41,207 nt of DNA from Flavobacteriales bacterium (GTDB taxonomy: Bacteria; Bacteroidota; Bacteroidia; Flavobacteriales_D; Crocinitomicaceae). The stretch lies in contig CANGIC010000004.1 of assembly GCA_947453795.1 (NCBI GenBank), positions 1 through 41,207 of the forward strand. The letters run 5' to 3'. The position numbers were made by a program, and so were the translations under genes. The notes under the pieces are model-generated. The model saw nothing but the letters and a program-made list of their open reading frames with translations, made no database searches and was not told where the DNA came from. The stretch's first letter is position 1. The number at the start of each line of letters is the position of its first letter. Shown here one piece after another: positions 9,774 to 19,676 of the stretch.

Positions 9774-10484
9774 TTAGCGACTTACCACATGGAGGCAGGT
9801 CTGCCAAACCTCGTAAGTCACCCAGCATTTTTTTTCTTTGCGCAGTTCCCATAAGGTGCGCATGAGCATTTGCCCTAAATAATGAACCTCACCTTCTGTT
9901 AGTGGATGTTCGGCAAAGAAGGTCTTATAGGACAGGTCAAAAGTTGTTCCGTGCAGATGTGCACTGTTGCGCACCGAGTTTCGATTTCTCCGTTGTAAAC
10001 GGCGAATAGATTCCTCTGTACGCAGCACGGAAGTGACGGTAAACCGGGTGCATTCCAATCCCGTATTTTCTAATTTTCGCTGAAAGCGCTCCCCTATTTC
10101 CATCAACAGCTCATGTGTCTCGTGAATTAAAAATGGATAGGAATAATACATTGTGTCCAGCACAAAATACTCATTCGGCTGCAGTTCCTTCAAGACTCCT
10201 TGCTGCACCAATTGACCGAGATCTCGTTTATTTTTTGGGACCAACGGAATCCCGTGTTGTTTTGAATGTTCAAAATAAGCCCGAGGTTGATCGCGCAATT
10301 CACCTTCATAATGAATGTCTGGCAAACAGCTAAATCCTCTGTTTTGTAAGTATATCCTATTTCCATGGGAAAATTTTCGCCAACGTAAAAAATTACTTTT
10401 TCCATTGACCCCAAGTGCAATACCACCCGCAAGTGCGACCACAGCAATGCTGCCTAAAAGAAATGTACGTGTTGAATGCTTCAC
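9774..10484 (-). CDS. DUF5715-like protein with M15 peptidase-like motif
   Basis: N-terminal TM/signal; SVRNSAHLHGTTFDLSY matches SxHxxGxAxD-like metallopeptidase motifs. Confidence 0.6.
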   Translation of the reverse strand: MKHSTRTFLLGSIAVVALAGGIALGVNGKSNFLRWRKFSHGNRIYLQNRGFSCLPDIHYEGELRDQPRAYFEHSKQHGIPLVPKNKRDLGQLVQQGVLKELQPNEYFVLDTMYYSYPFLIHETHELLMEIGERFQRKLENTGLECTRFTVTSVLRTEESIRRLQRRNRNSVRNSAHLHGTTFDLSYKTFFAEHPLTEGEVHYLGQMLMRTLWELRKEKKCWVTYEVWQTCLHVVSR

Positions 10485-10499
10485 GAAAAAAGTGCCCGT

Positions 10500-11441
10500 T
10501 TAGTTGCCCATAACCTTGCTTGCCCAAAACCGATACAAGTATTCTTGTTCACGTTGACCAGGTGTTGGCGTTAACGAAAATGGTACTTTGAGTACCGACA
10601 AATCCATCAATGTAGAATATCCGCAACGTGAAATCACCTTTTTTGCGTGTAAAATCGAGGTGTCACTCGTTTTCCAATCCGCTGAACTCTGCGTTGAAAC
10701 AGGAAGTTCTCCCATATTCAGCAAGACATCGGGAGCCGCGATAATTACGGTGTTCTCAGGATCCAAAAGTTTCTTCAACTGCTCACGGATAAATTGTTCG
10801 GCATAAACGGCGGGACCACTGGCAATGATGACCGAATCTATTGTCTTCATCTCTGGGATAGCGTTCAGTTGAAAACGGGACAATGCACCGATATACGCAC
10901 AGTTAAACCCCTTTGTGTTTTGGCTCAAATTTCCTGCAAGCGAAGAATCGATTGTGTCGGGAATCCAAATTTCATCAAAGCACCTCAAAAATTTATCGTG
11001 CATTTTCTGCACCCAACCTTCATACCAGCGAACGGGTAAATTGAGTTGATGAGTCAGTAAAATCGAAGGGACATTTTTCGACCGAAAACCATACCGGTGA
11101 TCTGAAATGACGACATCAATAGCCAACTCATTCACCAAGAGCTCGGTTTGTTCCTGTTCATCGAGCAATCGTTTATTTAGCTGTTTAAATTGCCGTGCTA
11201 AATCAAGTGAAAAATTTCCCTTACCATGAAACACAAATGGGTATCCTTCGTGATTCACCAATTCGATGGAAGGGAAATAGGCACGCAAAATAGCACCTTG
11301 TTCCTCTGAAACTGCAGCAAAAACTGTATTTCCATTGTCCAAGAAAGTTTGCACGAGGGGAATACACCGCGCCACATGACCCATCCCCCAATTGAGTGGA
11401 GAAATCAGAATTCTTTTTTGCTGAATAGTGTTCAGAAGCAT
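10500..11441 (-). CDS. Glycosyltransferase, MurG/GT28-like
   Basis: RILISPLNWGMGHVARCIPLVQTFLDNGNTVFAAVSEEQGAIL; C-terminal HAKKVISRCGYSTLMDLSVLKVPFSLTPTPGQREQEYLY. ATG at 11441 preferred over the listed 11474. Confidence 0.7.
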   Translation of the reverse strand: MLLNTIQQKRILISPLNWGMGHVARCIPLVQTFLDNGNTVFAAVSEEQGAILRAYFPSIELVNHEGYPFVFHGKGNFSLDLARQFKQLNKRLLDEQEQTELLVNELAIDVVISDHRYGFRSKNVPSILLTHQLNLPVRWYEGWVQKMHDKFLRCFDEIWIPDTIDSSLAGNLSQNTKGFNCAYIGALSRFQLNAIPEMKTIDSVIIASGPAVYAEQFIREQLKKLLDPENTVIIAAPDVLLNMGELPVSTQSSADWKTSDTSILHAKKVISRCGYSTLMDLSVLKVPFSLTPTPGQREQEYLYRFWASKVMGN

Positions 11442-11574
11442 GGCGCGAAGATACGAAAACACTCCGTCATCCAATGATTCACGACGGAGAGCAAGAAATT
11501 ATCCCCTACTTTTTCATTCTCATACTCAACTTTATGTATCTTTAACCTTCAAATAATTGAAACCATCACAAACT

Positions 11575-12246
11575 ATGTCAGACAGCAACGAATTTAGCAA
11601 ATTTGCCACCAAGCACCTCGGATTAACGAGCATGCACGTTGGGCATTACATTGAGTCCTCTATGACTCCATACATTATTGAGGAACGTCCCATGAACATG
11701 ACACAAATGGATGTGTTCTCCCGTTTGATGATGGACCGTATCATTTTCCTTGGTACAGGAATCAACGACAACATTGCCAACATCATCAACGCGCAGTTGT
11801 TGTTCTTGGAGTCTGTTGATCCAAACAAAGACATTCAAATCTATTTAAATTCACCCGGAGGTTCCGTTTATGCAGGACTTGGGATTTACGATACAATCCA
11901 ATACATCAAGCCAGATGTTGCGACGATTTGTACAGGAATGGCTGCATCCATGGGTGCTGTACTCATGTGTGCAGGTGCTGAAGGTAAGCGTTCCATCTTG
12001 AAGCATGCGCGCGTCATGATTCACCAACCGTTGGGAGGTGCACAAGGACAAGCATCGGATATCGAAATCACAGCGCGTGAAATTCAAAAGTTGAAAAAAG
12101 AATTGTACGACATTATTGCGTTCCATTCGCACCAGACCTACGATAAGGTATGGGCAGATTCAGACCGTGATTACTGGATGACGGCTGAAGAGGCGAAGGC
12201 ATACGGGATGGTTGACGAAGTGTTAACACGCAATCCTAAGAAATAA
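11575..12246 (+). CDS. clpP: ATP-dependent Clp protease proteolytic subunit
   Basis: YLNSPGGSVYAGLGIYDTIQYI; CTGMAASMGAVLMCAG; MIHQPLGGAQGQASDIEI. ATG at 11575 preferred. Confidence 0.96.
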   Translation: MSDSNEFSKFATKHLGLTSMHVGHYIESSMTPYIIEERPMNMTQMDVFSRLMMDRIIFLGTGINDNIANIINAQLLFLESVDPNKDIQIYLNSPGGSVYAGLGIYDTIQYIKPDVATICTGMAASMGAVLMCAGAEGKRSILKHARVMIHQPLGGAQGQASDIEITAREIQKLKKELYDIIAFHSHQTYDKVWADSDRDYWMTAEEAKAYGMVDEVLTRNPKK

Positions 12247-12257
12247 TTGACTTAAGG

Positions 12258-12283
12258 CACCACCTGAAAGGGTGGTGTTTTTT
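12258..12283 (+). terminator. Rho-independent terminator between clpP and clpX
   Basis: CACCACC-tgaaag-GGTGGTG-TTTTTT. Confidence 0.8.
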
Positions 12284-12297
12284 CTGACTAATGTTCT

Positions 12298-13527
12298 ATG
12301 TCAAAAAAAAATGAAACAAATTGTTCATTCTGTGGACGATCAAGAAGTGAGGTAGGAATTCTAATTGCTGGAGTTTCCGGACATATCTGTGATAGCTGTG
12401 TTCAACAAGCACATACCATCATTCGGGAAGAAGATGTAAACGAGAAAATTTCGCCGAGCGATGCGAAAGTAAACATCTTGAAACCCACGGAAATCAAACG
12501 AAAGTTGGACGAGTATGTTATCGGACAAGAAGACGCTAAAAAAGTGTTGTCTGTTGCTGTGTACAACCATTACAAACGTTTGAACCAGGTCGTTGATAAA
12601 AATGACATTGAAATCGAAAAATCAAATGTCATCTTGGTAGGACGCACAGGTACGGGAAAAACGCTTTTGGCGAAAACCATTGCCAAGATGTTGAATGTTC
12701 CTTTCTGTATTGCTGATGCGACTGTCTTAACAGAGGCAGGATATGTGGGTGAAGATGTAGAAAGCATTCTCTCTCGTCTTCTGCAAGCCGCTGATTACAA
12801 TGTAACTGCTGCGCAACAAGGCATCGTTTTCATTGACGAAATTGACAAGATTGCGCGTAAAAGTGACAATCCTTCCATCACGCGTGATGTGTCAGGGGAA
12901 GGTGTTCAACAAGCACTTTTGAAATTACTCGAAGGCGCTACTGTTAATGTTCCACCACAAGGTGGACGCAAGCACCCGGAACAAAAAATGATTCAGATCG
13001 ATACCAAGAACATACTTTTTGTATGTGGGGGTGCCTTCGATGGAATTGAAAAGATTATTGCTAATCGCGTTAATCGTCAAACGATTGGCTTCTCTGCTGT
13101 GGAAGAAGAATTGGTCGAACAAGATAGTTTGTTGAAGTACATTAATCCTACAGATGTGAAGACCTTCGGGCTCATTCCAGAATTGATTGGTCGTTTCCCT
13201 GTGCTTACTTATTTAGAGCCCTTGGATGGCGCGAGCTTGAAACGCATCTTGACAGAACCGAAAAACGCCTTGGTGAAGCAATATGTTTCGTTGTTCAACA
13301 TTGATGGTGTGAAGCTTCAACTTGATGCGGACGTATTGGACTTCATCGTGACGAAAGCGATTGAATTCAAGCTAGGTGCGCGCGGATTGCGTTCCATTTG
13401 TGAAGCGATCTTGACGGATGCTATGTATGAATTGCCTTCGGGTAATGAAACGGAGTTCCGCGTTACATTAGACTATGCAAAAGCGCAATTCTCAAAATCA
13501 AAATTGGCGAAACTGCGCGTTGCTTAA
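12298..13527 (+). CDS. clpX: ATP-dependent Clp protease ATP-binding subunit
   Basis: N-terminal zinc motif [26 protein letters not shown]; Walker [43 protein letters not shown]. Confidence 0.97.
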   Translation: MSKKNETNCSFCGRSRSEVGILIAGVSGHICDSCVQQAHTIIREEDVNEKISPSDAKVNILKPTEIKRKLDEYVIGQEDAKKVLSVAVYNHYKRLNQVVDKNDIEIEKSNVILVGRTGTGKTLLAKTIAKMLNVPFCIADATVLTEAGYVGEDVESILSRLLQAADYNVTAAQQGIVFIDEIDKIARKSDNPSITRDVSGEGVQQALLKLLEGATVNVPPQGGRKHPEQKMIQIDTKNILFVCGGAFDGIEKIIANRVNRQTIGFSAVEEELVEQDSLLKYINPTDVKTFGLIPELIGRFPVLTYLEPLDGASLKRILTEPKNALVKQYVSLFNIDGVKLQLDADVLDFIVTKAIEFKLGARGLRSICEAILTDAMYELPSGNETEFRVTLDYAKAQFSKSKLAKLRVA

Positions 13528-13540
13528 GGGTTAATCCCCC

Positions 13541-14209
13541 TTACGAAATCTGAAATTTACAGTACTTGATTACACTACCTCGCGCAGTGAATAACTGTTC
13601 GTAATGTGTTTTTATGTGGAAAATATCTCGCGTAACGGGATCGATTGTTTCTGGAAGACTTCCGTATAAATCCCAGGTCAACTCAAGGCATTTGTACCCT
13701 TGTTCCTCAATTTGCTCCTCTGTATATTCAAACAGAATATCTGAATCCGTTTTCATGTGAACGATTCCGCCTGGCTTTAAAATTTTGCGGTAGCGTTCTA
13801 CGAAGATGGGAGATGAAAGTCGTTTACGCGGTTTTTTCGGCTGAGGATCTGAGAAGGTCAACCAGATTTCATCGACTTCATTTTCAATGAAATAGTCGTG
13901 TATGAAGTCAATCTTCATTCTCAAAAAGGCCACATTCGTTTTTTCTTGCTCCAAAGCTTCCTTTGCGCCAATGTACATACGCGCACCTTTGATGTCGACG
14001 CCGATGAAATTTTTATCCGGAAAATGATTCGCTAATCCGAGACTGTATTCCCCTTTTCCACAGCCCAACTCCAAGACAATAGGATTGTCATTTTTGAAAA
14101 CTTCAGAACGCCATTTCCCCTTTAAATCAGACGGTACGCCTACTTCAGGTTCAAAGACATTGGGAAATCCCTTCATCAACTCAAACCGACGCAATTTATC
14201 CTTTCCCAT
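13541..14209 (-). CDS. trmB: tRNA (guanine(46)-N(7))-methyltransferase
   Basis: PIVLELGCGKGEYSLGLANHFPDKNFIGVDIKGARMYIGAKEA; DEIWLTFSDPQPKKPRKRLSSPIF. Confidence 0.93.
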   Translation of the reverse strand: MGKDKLRRFELMKGFPNVFEPEVGVPSDLKGKWRSEVFKNDNPIVLELGCGKGEYSLGLANHFPDKNFIGVDIKGARMYIGAKEALEQEKTNVAFLRMKIDFIHDYFIENEVDEIWLTFSDPQPKKPRKRLSSPIFVERYRKILKPGGIVHMKTDSDILFEYTEEQIEEQGYKCLELTWDLYGSLPETIDPVTRDIFHIKTHYEQLFTARGSVIKYCKFQIS

Positions 14210-14218
14210 GCTACAAAG

Positions 14219-15016
14219 TTACTCAGCTACGGTCAATTGTACCGTATATCCCGTATGTTTTCGAATATTCATCACCATGTCTCCCTCAAAAATCAAGTAT
14301 TGACCCCGAATTCCTTTTAGCACTGCTGAAATCGATGGTGACTTGTCAAAACCAATGCTCTTCACCTTTTCCGGATAAAGTTCAACCGGATAGTTCAACG
14401 AAACAAGGGTATCATCTTCTGAAAAGTAGGTCGTTAAATCCGAAGGCAATTCATCGTGCAAGCGCCATTTTTCGTCCACCAAATCAATGGTCTCATCGGT
14501 TTCATTCTTCAGCATCCGCTGCCAATTCGTTTTATCCGTGAAAAAATCTTTCAGCGCCACTTCCAGCATTCCCGCCTCATAGCGGTTTGGGGTTTCAGCA
14601 AGAATGATGGCCTTCGCTGCACCTTGATCAATCCATCGGGTGGGCAGCTGTGTAGCACGCGTCACTCCTACTTTCACCGCATCGGTGGCCGCTAAATAAA
14701 CAATGTGTGGAACATTGTGGTGTTTCTCCTCCCAATCCGGATCGCGACCTTCACCCAAATGTGCGCGACACAATTCTGGGCGAATGATGCACTCGGCCGC
14801 ATCGGGTGCTGAGGTAAAGCATGGATAGCAAAAGCCATCGCCAAAAGATTTGTTCGTGTTTTTACCGCACGAAGTACAGATAATTTGACCGTTCCATTCG
14901 AAATGAAGTTTTTTTCCAATGAGCGCATTCATATCAAGCTCTTCATTGAGCGATAAGGTATAATTGACCTGTTCACTCAAGGAGACGCGCATTTTTTTTA
15001 AGGAACCCGAATACAT
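14219..15016 (-). CDS. DUF2797-like protein (zinc ribbon-like N-terminus)
   Basis: IICTSCGKNTNKSFGDGFCYPCF; HIVYLAATDAVKVGVTRATQLPTRWIDQGAAKAIILAETPNRYEAGMLE. Confidence 0.75.
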   Translation of the reverse strand: MYSGSLKKMRVSLSEQVNYTLSLNEELDMNALIGKKLHFEWNGQIICTSCGKNTNKSFGDGFCYPCFTSAPDAAECIIRPELCRAHLGEGRDPDWEEKHHNVPHIVYLAATDAVKVGVTRATQLPTRWIDQGAAKAIILAETPNRYEAGMLEVALKDFFTDKTNWQRMLKNETDETIDLVDEKWRLHDELPSDLTTYFSEDDTLVSLNYPVELYPEKVKSIGFDKSPSISAVLKGIRGQYLIFEGDMVMNIRKHTGYTVQLTVAE

Positions 15017-15363
15017 TACTTCTCAGGAAGGATTTGCATTTTATCTGCAAAATGGTAGCAGTAATCACGAAGATCTTCTGAAATCAAGTGCTCTCCCGTG
15101 GCTTTTTCAAAGGTATCGGCCATGGTCAATAAGGTTTGGTGAAAGAACTGTTTCATCTCATCGATGGTCAAATCTTTCGTCCACAGGTCGATTTTCATCG
15201 TGTTGTTTTGCGCAGGATCCCAAATGGACAGCATGAATGCCTTTGCGGCAGCATCCGAAACACCACCATCACTTGCACTCCATTTCATTGCTACCGGCAA
15301 ATTGTTCTCATTCAATCCAACCTTGATATCTATTTCCGAGGTTTTAACGATTTTATCCTCCAT
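15016..15363 (-). CDS. gldC: Gliding motility protein GldC
   Basis: Size and sequence (KTSEIDIKVGLNENNLPVAMKWSASDGG...AKAFMLSIWDPAQNNTMKIDLWTKDLTIDEMKQFFHQTL); gldB-gldC order. Confidence 0.88.
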   Translation of the reverse strand: MEDKIVKTSEIDIKVGLNENNLPVAMKWSASDGGVSDAAAKAFMLSIWDPAQNNTMKIDLWTKDLTIDEMKQFFHQTLLTMADTFEKATGEHLISEDLRDYCYHFADKMQILPEK

Positions 15364-15367
15364 AATT

Positions 15368-16375
15368 TTACTCTATTTCGTATTCTCTAATGATGTCTGT
15401 GTAATGTACTCTCAGCAACTCCTCCACAGATATCTCTTTAACTTCCATATACTTACGCACAATTCTCCATCCTAGAAATTGACCCAAACGATCTGGACCT
15501 TTTTCAGGCAATCCAGGAGTAAAAGGTCCTTCACTCAAGAGGTTTGTCTTGTTCAATTCATCAATTTTAAAGAGCATCTTTTGGTCCACTAAATAGGTCC
15601 AAAGAGCGTATTCATTGTCTAAGGCCCATTTGTAATCTGCCTCTGAATAGCGAGGAATAATCGATTCTGGTGCATCGGGAAGTGCCGCTTCTGTGAGGTA
15701 TAAAATCTTTCCCCAGCGAATGATTTGTTCGGCGAGGTTGCCGTCAATTTCTGGACCGTAATGCGTCATGAACCACGAACAGAACGCATCCCTCACGAGA
15801 TAGCGACGATCCATTCCTTCTTTAATCCATCCAAAAAACATGTCATTCGGCAAATCCTTAATCACGGGAGAATTTTCACCGAGGTAGCGTTCCAATCCGA
15901 TGCCGATTTCCTTTTGCGAGCTGAATGCACTCGAGGTAAATACCGAATTCATGAACACGATAGTTTGTGGAATAGCTGCCTTCGGGATGTGGTATTTGAT
16001 GTGTCGAAATCCATCGATGATTTCTTCTTTAACCCCAGATAAATCCTTGAACTCACGTTGGATGGCCTTTTCAACGCGAGACATGAATGGATCATTTTTA
16101 AATTGCGTCAAACTATTGATCAATGCCGTATCGCTGATTCGACCTACCCGCAAGCAATACCCAAGTTCGTACTCGTACATTTCGGGAATTCGAGCGCGAA
16201 AATCAGCATCTGCTTTCAAGAAATCACGGCCATTCGAAGTGGCCCAAATGGAATCCATGTTCACAAATCCAATGTTCACCTTGACATCAGAAGCATCAAC
16301 ATCCAAGGGGTCATTCGCGCAAGAAGATATCAGTAGGGCAATTGAACCTCCAAGAAAAAAGCTTTTGATACTCAT
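15368..16375 (-). CDS. gldB: Gliding motility lipoprotein GldB
   Basis: Lipobox LLISSCAND; GldB-like YLGENSPV...DMFFGWIKEGMDRRYLVRDAFCSWF. Confidence 0.88.
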   Translation of the reverse strand: MSIKSFFLGGSIALLISSCANDPLDVDASDVKVNIGFVNMDSIWATSNGRDFLKADADFRARIPEMYEYELGYCLRVGRISDTALINSLTQFKNDPFMSRVEKAIQREFKDLSGVKEEIIDGFRHIKYHIPKAAIPQTIVFMNSVFTSSAFSSQKEIGIGLERYLGENSPVIKDLPNDMFFGWIKEGMDRRYLVRDAFCSWFMTHYGPEIDGNLAEQIIRWGKILYLTEAALPDAPESIIPRYSEADYKWALDNEYALWTYLVDQKMLFKIDELNKTNLLSEGPFTPGLPEKGPDRLGQFLGWRIVRKYMEVKEISVEELLRVHYTDIIREYEIE

Positions 16376-16397
16376 TGATATTCCTTATTTTTGACCT

Positions 16398-16405
16398 CAA
16401 AAGTA
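16398..16405 (-). promoter_or_regulatory. Candidate -7 box (TACTTTTG) for gldB-gldC-DUF2797
   Basis: Plus-strand CAAAAGTA is minus-strand TACTTTTG, 22 bp upstream of the gldB start; no clear -33 TTTG. Confidence 0.5.
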
Positions 16406-16461
16406 CGCAAAATCAAATGAGTTGAAGCGGACTGATGAACAAGAATTAAACGCAAAACGCT

Positions 16462-17271
16462 ATGAAAAAAATCTTACTCCTTATTGCAGGAATTTCATTT
16501 GGAATGAATACGATGGCACAAGATGCCGAAGGGAAAGAAGTACAAGCAGGTTTGGTCTTCGGAACAAGCATCTTGATGCAAAACGTGACTTCTGATTATT
16601 TTCAGAAAGATGGATTGAGTTCGGACCTGTCCATTGGTATGAATGTGAATTTCAGCTTAACGGAATCCATTGCGTTTTGTACGGGACTTGAGTTTGATTT
16701 TGAAACCTTGAAGTACAAAGCCACAATTAGTAATCTCTACTATGTTTACGAAGGAAAAAATATCATTCCGCAAAGTGATGTCGACCTAAGTGGTGGCCAA
16801 CAATCCGTTTATCAGCTCGATTCACGCGTTCAAAAAGCGACCTATTTGACCATCCCGACGATGTTGCAGTTCAGAACGAATTTTATCGGGTACTTCCGTT
16901 ATTTCGGGAAATTTGGCTTGAGAAATAGTTTCTTGGTTAAAAGCGCCATTAATGACATGGGTGGTACAGTTGACCCAATTTTAGGACAAGGTTCAGATTC
17001 TCGCGAAGACATGAAAGCAAAAAATGATTTGTTCTTTATGAAATCGGCTGTAGGCATGTCCCTCGGTGCTGAATGGAATTTTGTGGGCACAACATGTCTT
17101 GTGGCTGAATTGGGCTACTATTACGGATTTACACCATTACATACCCAGTGGAATACCGACAAACAGAAGAATTACTATTATGCGCCACCTTTTTCTCAAT
17201 GGGGTACCACTCAAATCAACAACTCCGCGCAGCAAAGCCAGCTTCAGTTCAAACTTTCCATTTTATTCTAA
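16462..17271 (+). CDS. PorT-family outer-membrane beta-barrel protein
   Basis: Signal peptide ending MNTMAQ; alternating beta-strand pattern (AGLVFGTSI..., IGMNVNFSLTESIAFCTGLEFDFETLKYK..., YLTIPTMLQFRTNF). Confidence 0.7.
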   Translation: MKKILLLIAGISFGMNTMAQDAEGKEVQAGLVFGTSILMQNVTSDYFQKDGLSSDLSIGMNVNFSLTESIAFCTGLEFDFETLKYKATISNLYYVYEGKNIIPQSDVDLSGGQQSVYQLDSRVQKATYLTIPTMLQFRTNFIGYFRYFGKFGLRNSFLVKSAINDMGGTVDPILGQGSDSREDMKAKNDLFFMKSAVGMSLGAEWNFVGTTCLVAELGYYYGFTPLHTQWNTDKQKNYYYAPPFSQWGTTQINNSAQQSQLQFKLSILF

Positions 17272-18054
17272 GTGAACTGCGAAGCCATTTCATCACACAT
17301 CCAAGGTTGGCTCTCGGCCTATTGCACTGAAGCTCGAATGGATGGATTTATTGTCGGAATTTCTGGAGGAATCGATTCAGCATTGACCTCCACCCTTTGT
17401 GCGATGACAGGTAAACCCACGTTGATTGTGACCATGCCGATTCGTCAAACTTCGGCGGAATACCAACGTGCCCTCGAACACATCGACGACTTAAAGCAGC
17501 GTTTCCCGAATGTACTTGGAATGGAAGTCAACTTGACCGCTATTTTCGAACAAATGGAAGAAGATTTTCCGGCAGATGTGGTAGCGAACCATCTCGCAAT
17601 GGCCAATACACGGGCTCGCTTGCGCATGTCGACCTTGTATGCTTTGGGTCAGGCACACAAACGCTTAGTCGCAGGTACAGGAAATCGCGTGGAGGACTTT
17701 GGCGTTGGATTCTATACAAAATACGGTGATGGTGGTGTCGATTTAAGTCCGATTGCTGATTTAACAAAAACGGAAGTTCGCTCAGTAGCAGCTCATTTAG
17801 GCATTGTTGACTCCATCATTGTTGCCAAGCCTACGGATGGCTTATGGGCAGATGGCCGCAGTGACGAAGATCAACTTGGCGCGAGTTATCCTGAGTTGGA
17901 ATGGGCCATGGATTTTACGGGAGATGAACGTACACTTTCTGACCGACAGACGACCGTACTTGCCTTATACCGTCGTTTACATGCCGTGAACAAACACAAG
18001 ATGGAAGCTATTCCCGTGTGTTTGATTCCTGGAGAATGGAAAGTGAATTGCTAG
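17272..18054 (+). CDS. nadE: NAD(+) synthase (NH3-dependent type)
   Basis: GFIVGISGGIDSALTSTL PP-loop; ANTRARLRMSTLYALGQAHKRLVAGTGNRVEDFGVGFYTKYGDGGVDLSPIADLTKTEV. GTG start abuts the upstream TAA. Confidence 0.93.
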   Translation: MNCEAISSHIQGWLSAYCTEARMDGFIVGISGGIDSALTSTLCAMTGKPTLIVTMPIRQTSAEYQRALEHIDDLKQRFPNVLGMEVNLTAIFEQMEEDFPADVVANHLAMANTRARLRMSTLYALGQAHKRLVAGTGNRVEDFGVGFYTKYGDGGVDLSPIADLTKTEVRSVAAHLGIVDSIIVAKPTDGLWADGRSDEDQLGASYPELEWAMDFTGDERTLSDRQTTVLALYRRLHAVNKHKMEAIPVCLIPGEWKVNC

Positions 18055-18105
18055 ATTACTTAAGACAAACGAAGTCGATCAATTTCTAGAATTGAAATCA
18101 ATTTG

Positions 18106-18261
18106 TTACAATTTATTTGGATTAATATGAATTATCTTATCATCCTTTAAAATCACCAAATCACTATTCATTTTCTTTTTGAACTCGACAAGTTTTTCAT
18201 ATACCTTATCCATTCCCTCTAGAATTCGTTTTTGGTTTGACGTTCTCTTAAATTGTTTCAT
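18106..18261 (-). CDS. 51-aa Lys-rich protein, candidate partner of the zeta-like ATPase
   Basis: Manual translation MKQFKRTSNQKRILEGMDKVYEKLVEFKKKMNSDLVILKDDKIIHINPNKL*; overlaps the 3' end of the zeta-like gene by 14 nt. Not in the ORF track. Confidence 0.7.
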   Translation of the reverse strand: MKQFKRTSNQKRILEGMDKVYEKLVEFKKKMNSDLVILKDDKIIHINPNKL

Positions 18262-18832
18262 CAAGTGATTGCTTAATTTGGTTAAATTTAATTTTATTTA
18301 AAACATCAATTTGTGTTTCCTTTGTTTTTTCGGCTAACAACTCATATTTCCCTTCAGAATTATCAAAAATCATAACCTCGTCAACAATTGGCATATAAAT
18401 ATTGAATAAATTCTTGATACCATTTTTATATCTCCTTTTAATCACATGGCTTTCTACATTATGGCCACCTTCCAAAACCCTTGTTCTCACACGTTCTATA
18501 GCCAAGTCTATATTTTGCAGCCAAAAATAAAGTAAAATTACATTAAAGCCCTTCTGCTGAGCTTTTTGAATTTTCGTTCTATAACTTTTAGATGCCAATG
18601 TTGTTTCAAAAGCAAAATTTTCATCAGTATCCAAAAGTTCATTGATACGAGACAACATAATTCTACCCGATTCGATTTGTACTTTTTCTGGTTGAAATGG
18701 AGATAGTCCTTTAGCAATTTCATCTGCGTTCACAAATTCTTTACACGCTAAAATCTCAGGCAGGATAGTAAAAGATGCCGTAGTCTTTCCTGCTCCGTTG
18801 CATCCCGCAATGATGTAAAGGTTTTTATTCAC
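18248..18832 (-). CDS. Zeta toxin family / AAA-type kinase-like protein
   Basis: Walker A IIAGCNGAGKTTASF; FVNADEIAKGLSPF; ENFAFETTLASKSY; GTG start at 18832. Confidence 0.8.
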   Translation of the reverse strand: MNKNLYIIAGCNGAGKTTASFTILPEILACKEFVNADEIAKGLSPFQPEKVQIESGRIMLSRINELLDTDENFAFETTLASKSYRTKIQKAQQKGFNVILLYFWLQNIDLAIERVRTRVLEGGHNVESHVIKRRYKNGIKNLFNIYMPIVDEVMIFDNSEGKYELLAEKTKETQIDVLNKIKFNQIKQSLDETI

Positions 18833-18879
18833 TATTCAAAGATAACGGAATTCACTTTCGTTTAGATGGAGAAATCTCC

Positions 18880-19203
18880 CTAATCTACCTCCGGCGCCAA
18901 GCGCAACACAATCCCATCAATTTCATCAGCAATGTGAATCTGGCAGCCCAAGCGGCTATTTGGCTTCACGAAGAATGCTTGATCGAGCATGTCCAATTCT
19001 GCATCGCTTTGTTCGGGAAGGTCTGTTTCTGATTCCAAGTAACATTGACATGTAGCACACATGGCCATACCACCACATTCACCTTTCACGGGAAGTTCGT
19101 AGGATTTGCACAACTCCATGACATTCATGTTCATGTCTGTTGGTGCGATTAACTCATGTGTTGTTCCCTCGCGGTCGATGATGGTAACTGTAATCTCGTT
19201 CAT
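18880..19203 (-). CDS. 2Fe-2S ferredoxin (adrenodoxin-type)
   Basis: GECGGMAMCATCQCYL (Cx5Cx2C) ... RLGCQIH. Confidence 0.9.
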   Translation of the reverse strand: MNEITVTIIDREGTTHELIAPTDMNMNVMELCKSYELPVKGECGGMAMCATCQCYLESETDLPEQSDAELDMLDQAFFVKPNSRLGCQIHIADEIDGIVLRLAPEVD

Positions 19204-19226
19204 TGTTCCTAATTGATGGGGCGAAA

Positions 19227-19652
19227 CTAATTAAAAATCCTCAATTGATTTGTGCCGTTGTAAATGGTTTGATACATCCGCAATCCAAATTCTGACCCTG
19301 TAATGGGAGAACCGTCGTACAGCGAAAAACGCGCCGTAGAACAGCTATCGATGAGGGTTAAGAAATTATTCGGATCAGGATAAAGTGGCTGTGCGCAAGT
19401 ACCTGTTGGATCCATTGGAGAATGGCGATCAAACGCGATGAATTCATCAATGCTTCGACGGTATACAATGATTCCACGAGAACCACCATTCACATAAGCA
19501 TACGTACCCACACTAATCAGCGCATTATAGCTTGGAAGATTGATGTCGATGGTGATGTCAAAAGGAATACTCGGCACTGGGTTTCGCTTGTTTTTATTGC
19601 ACGCGACAAATAGCAAGGAAAGCGAGAATAGTAAAATTAGCCGTAACTTCAT
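19227..19652 (-). CDS. Lipoprotein with degenerate Rieske-like fold signature
   Basis: Lipobox LLFVACNK after MKLRLILL (ATG 19652, internal to the listed ORF); GGSRGIIVYRRSIDEFIAFDR...FSLYDGSPITG. Confidence 0.6.
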   Translation of the reverse strand: MKLRLILLFSLSLLFVACNKNKRNPVPSIPFDITIDINLPSYNALISVGTYAYVNGGSRGIIVYRRSIDEFIAFDRHSPMDPTGTCAQPLYPDPNNFLTLIDSCSTARFSLYDGSPITGSEFGLRMYQTIYNGTNQLRIFN

Positions 19653-19668
19653 CGTCGATATTGTATTA

Positions 19669-19676
19669 CAAAAGTA
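19669..19676 (-). promoter_or_regulatory. Candidate -7 box (TACTTTTG) for the Rieske-like lipoprotein gene
   Basis: Exact TAnnTTTG match on the minus strand, 16 nt upstream of ATG 19652. Confidence 0.5.

Noticed and set aside
15900-16394. 164-aa plus-strand ORF
   Set aside because: Antisense to gldB with no domain signature.
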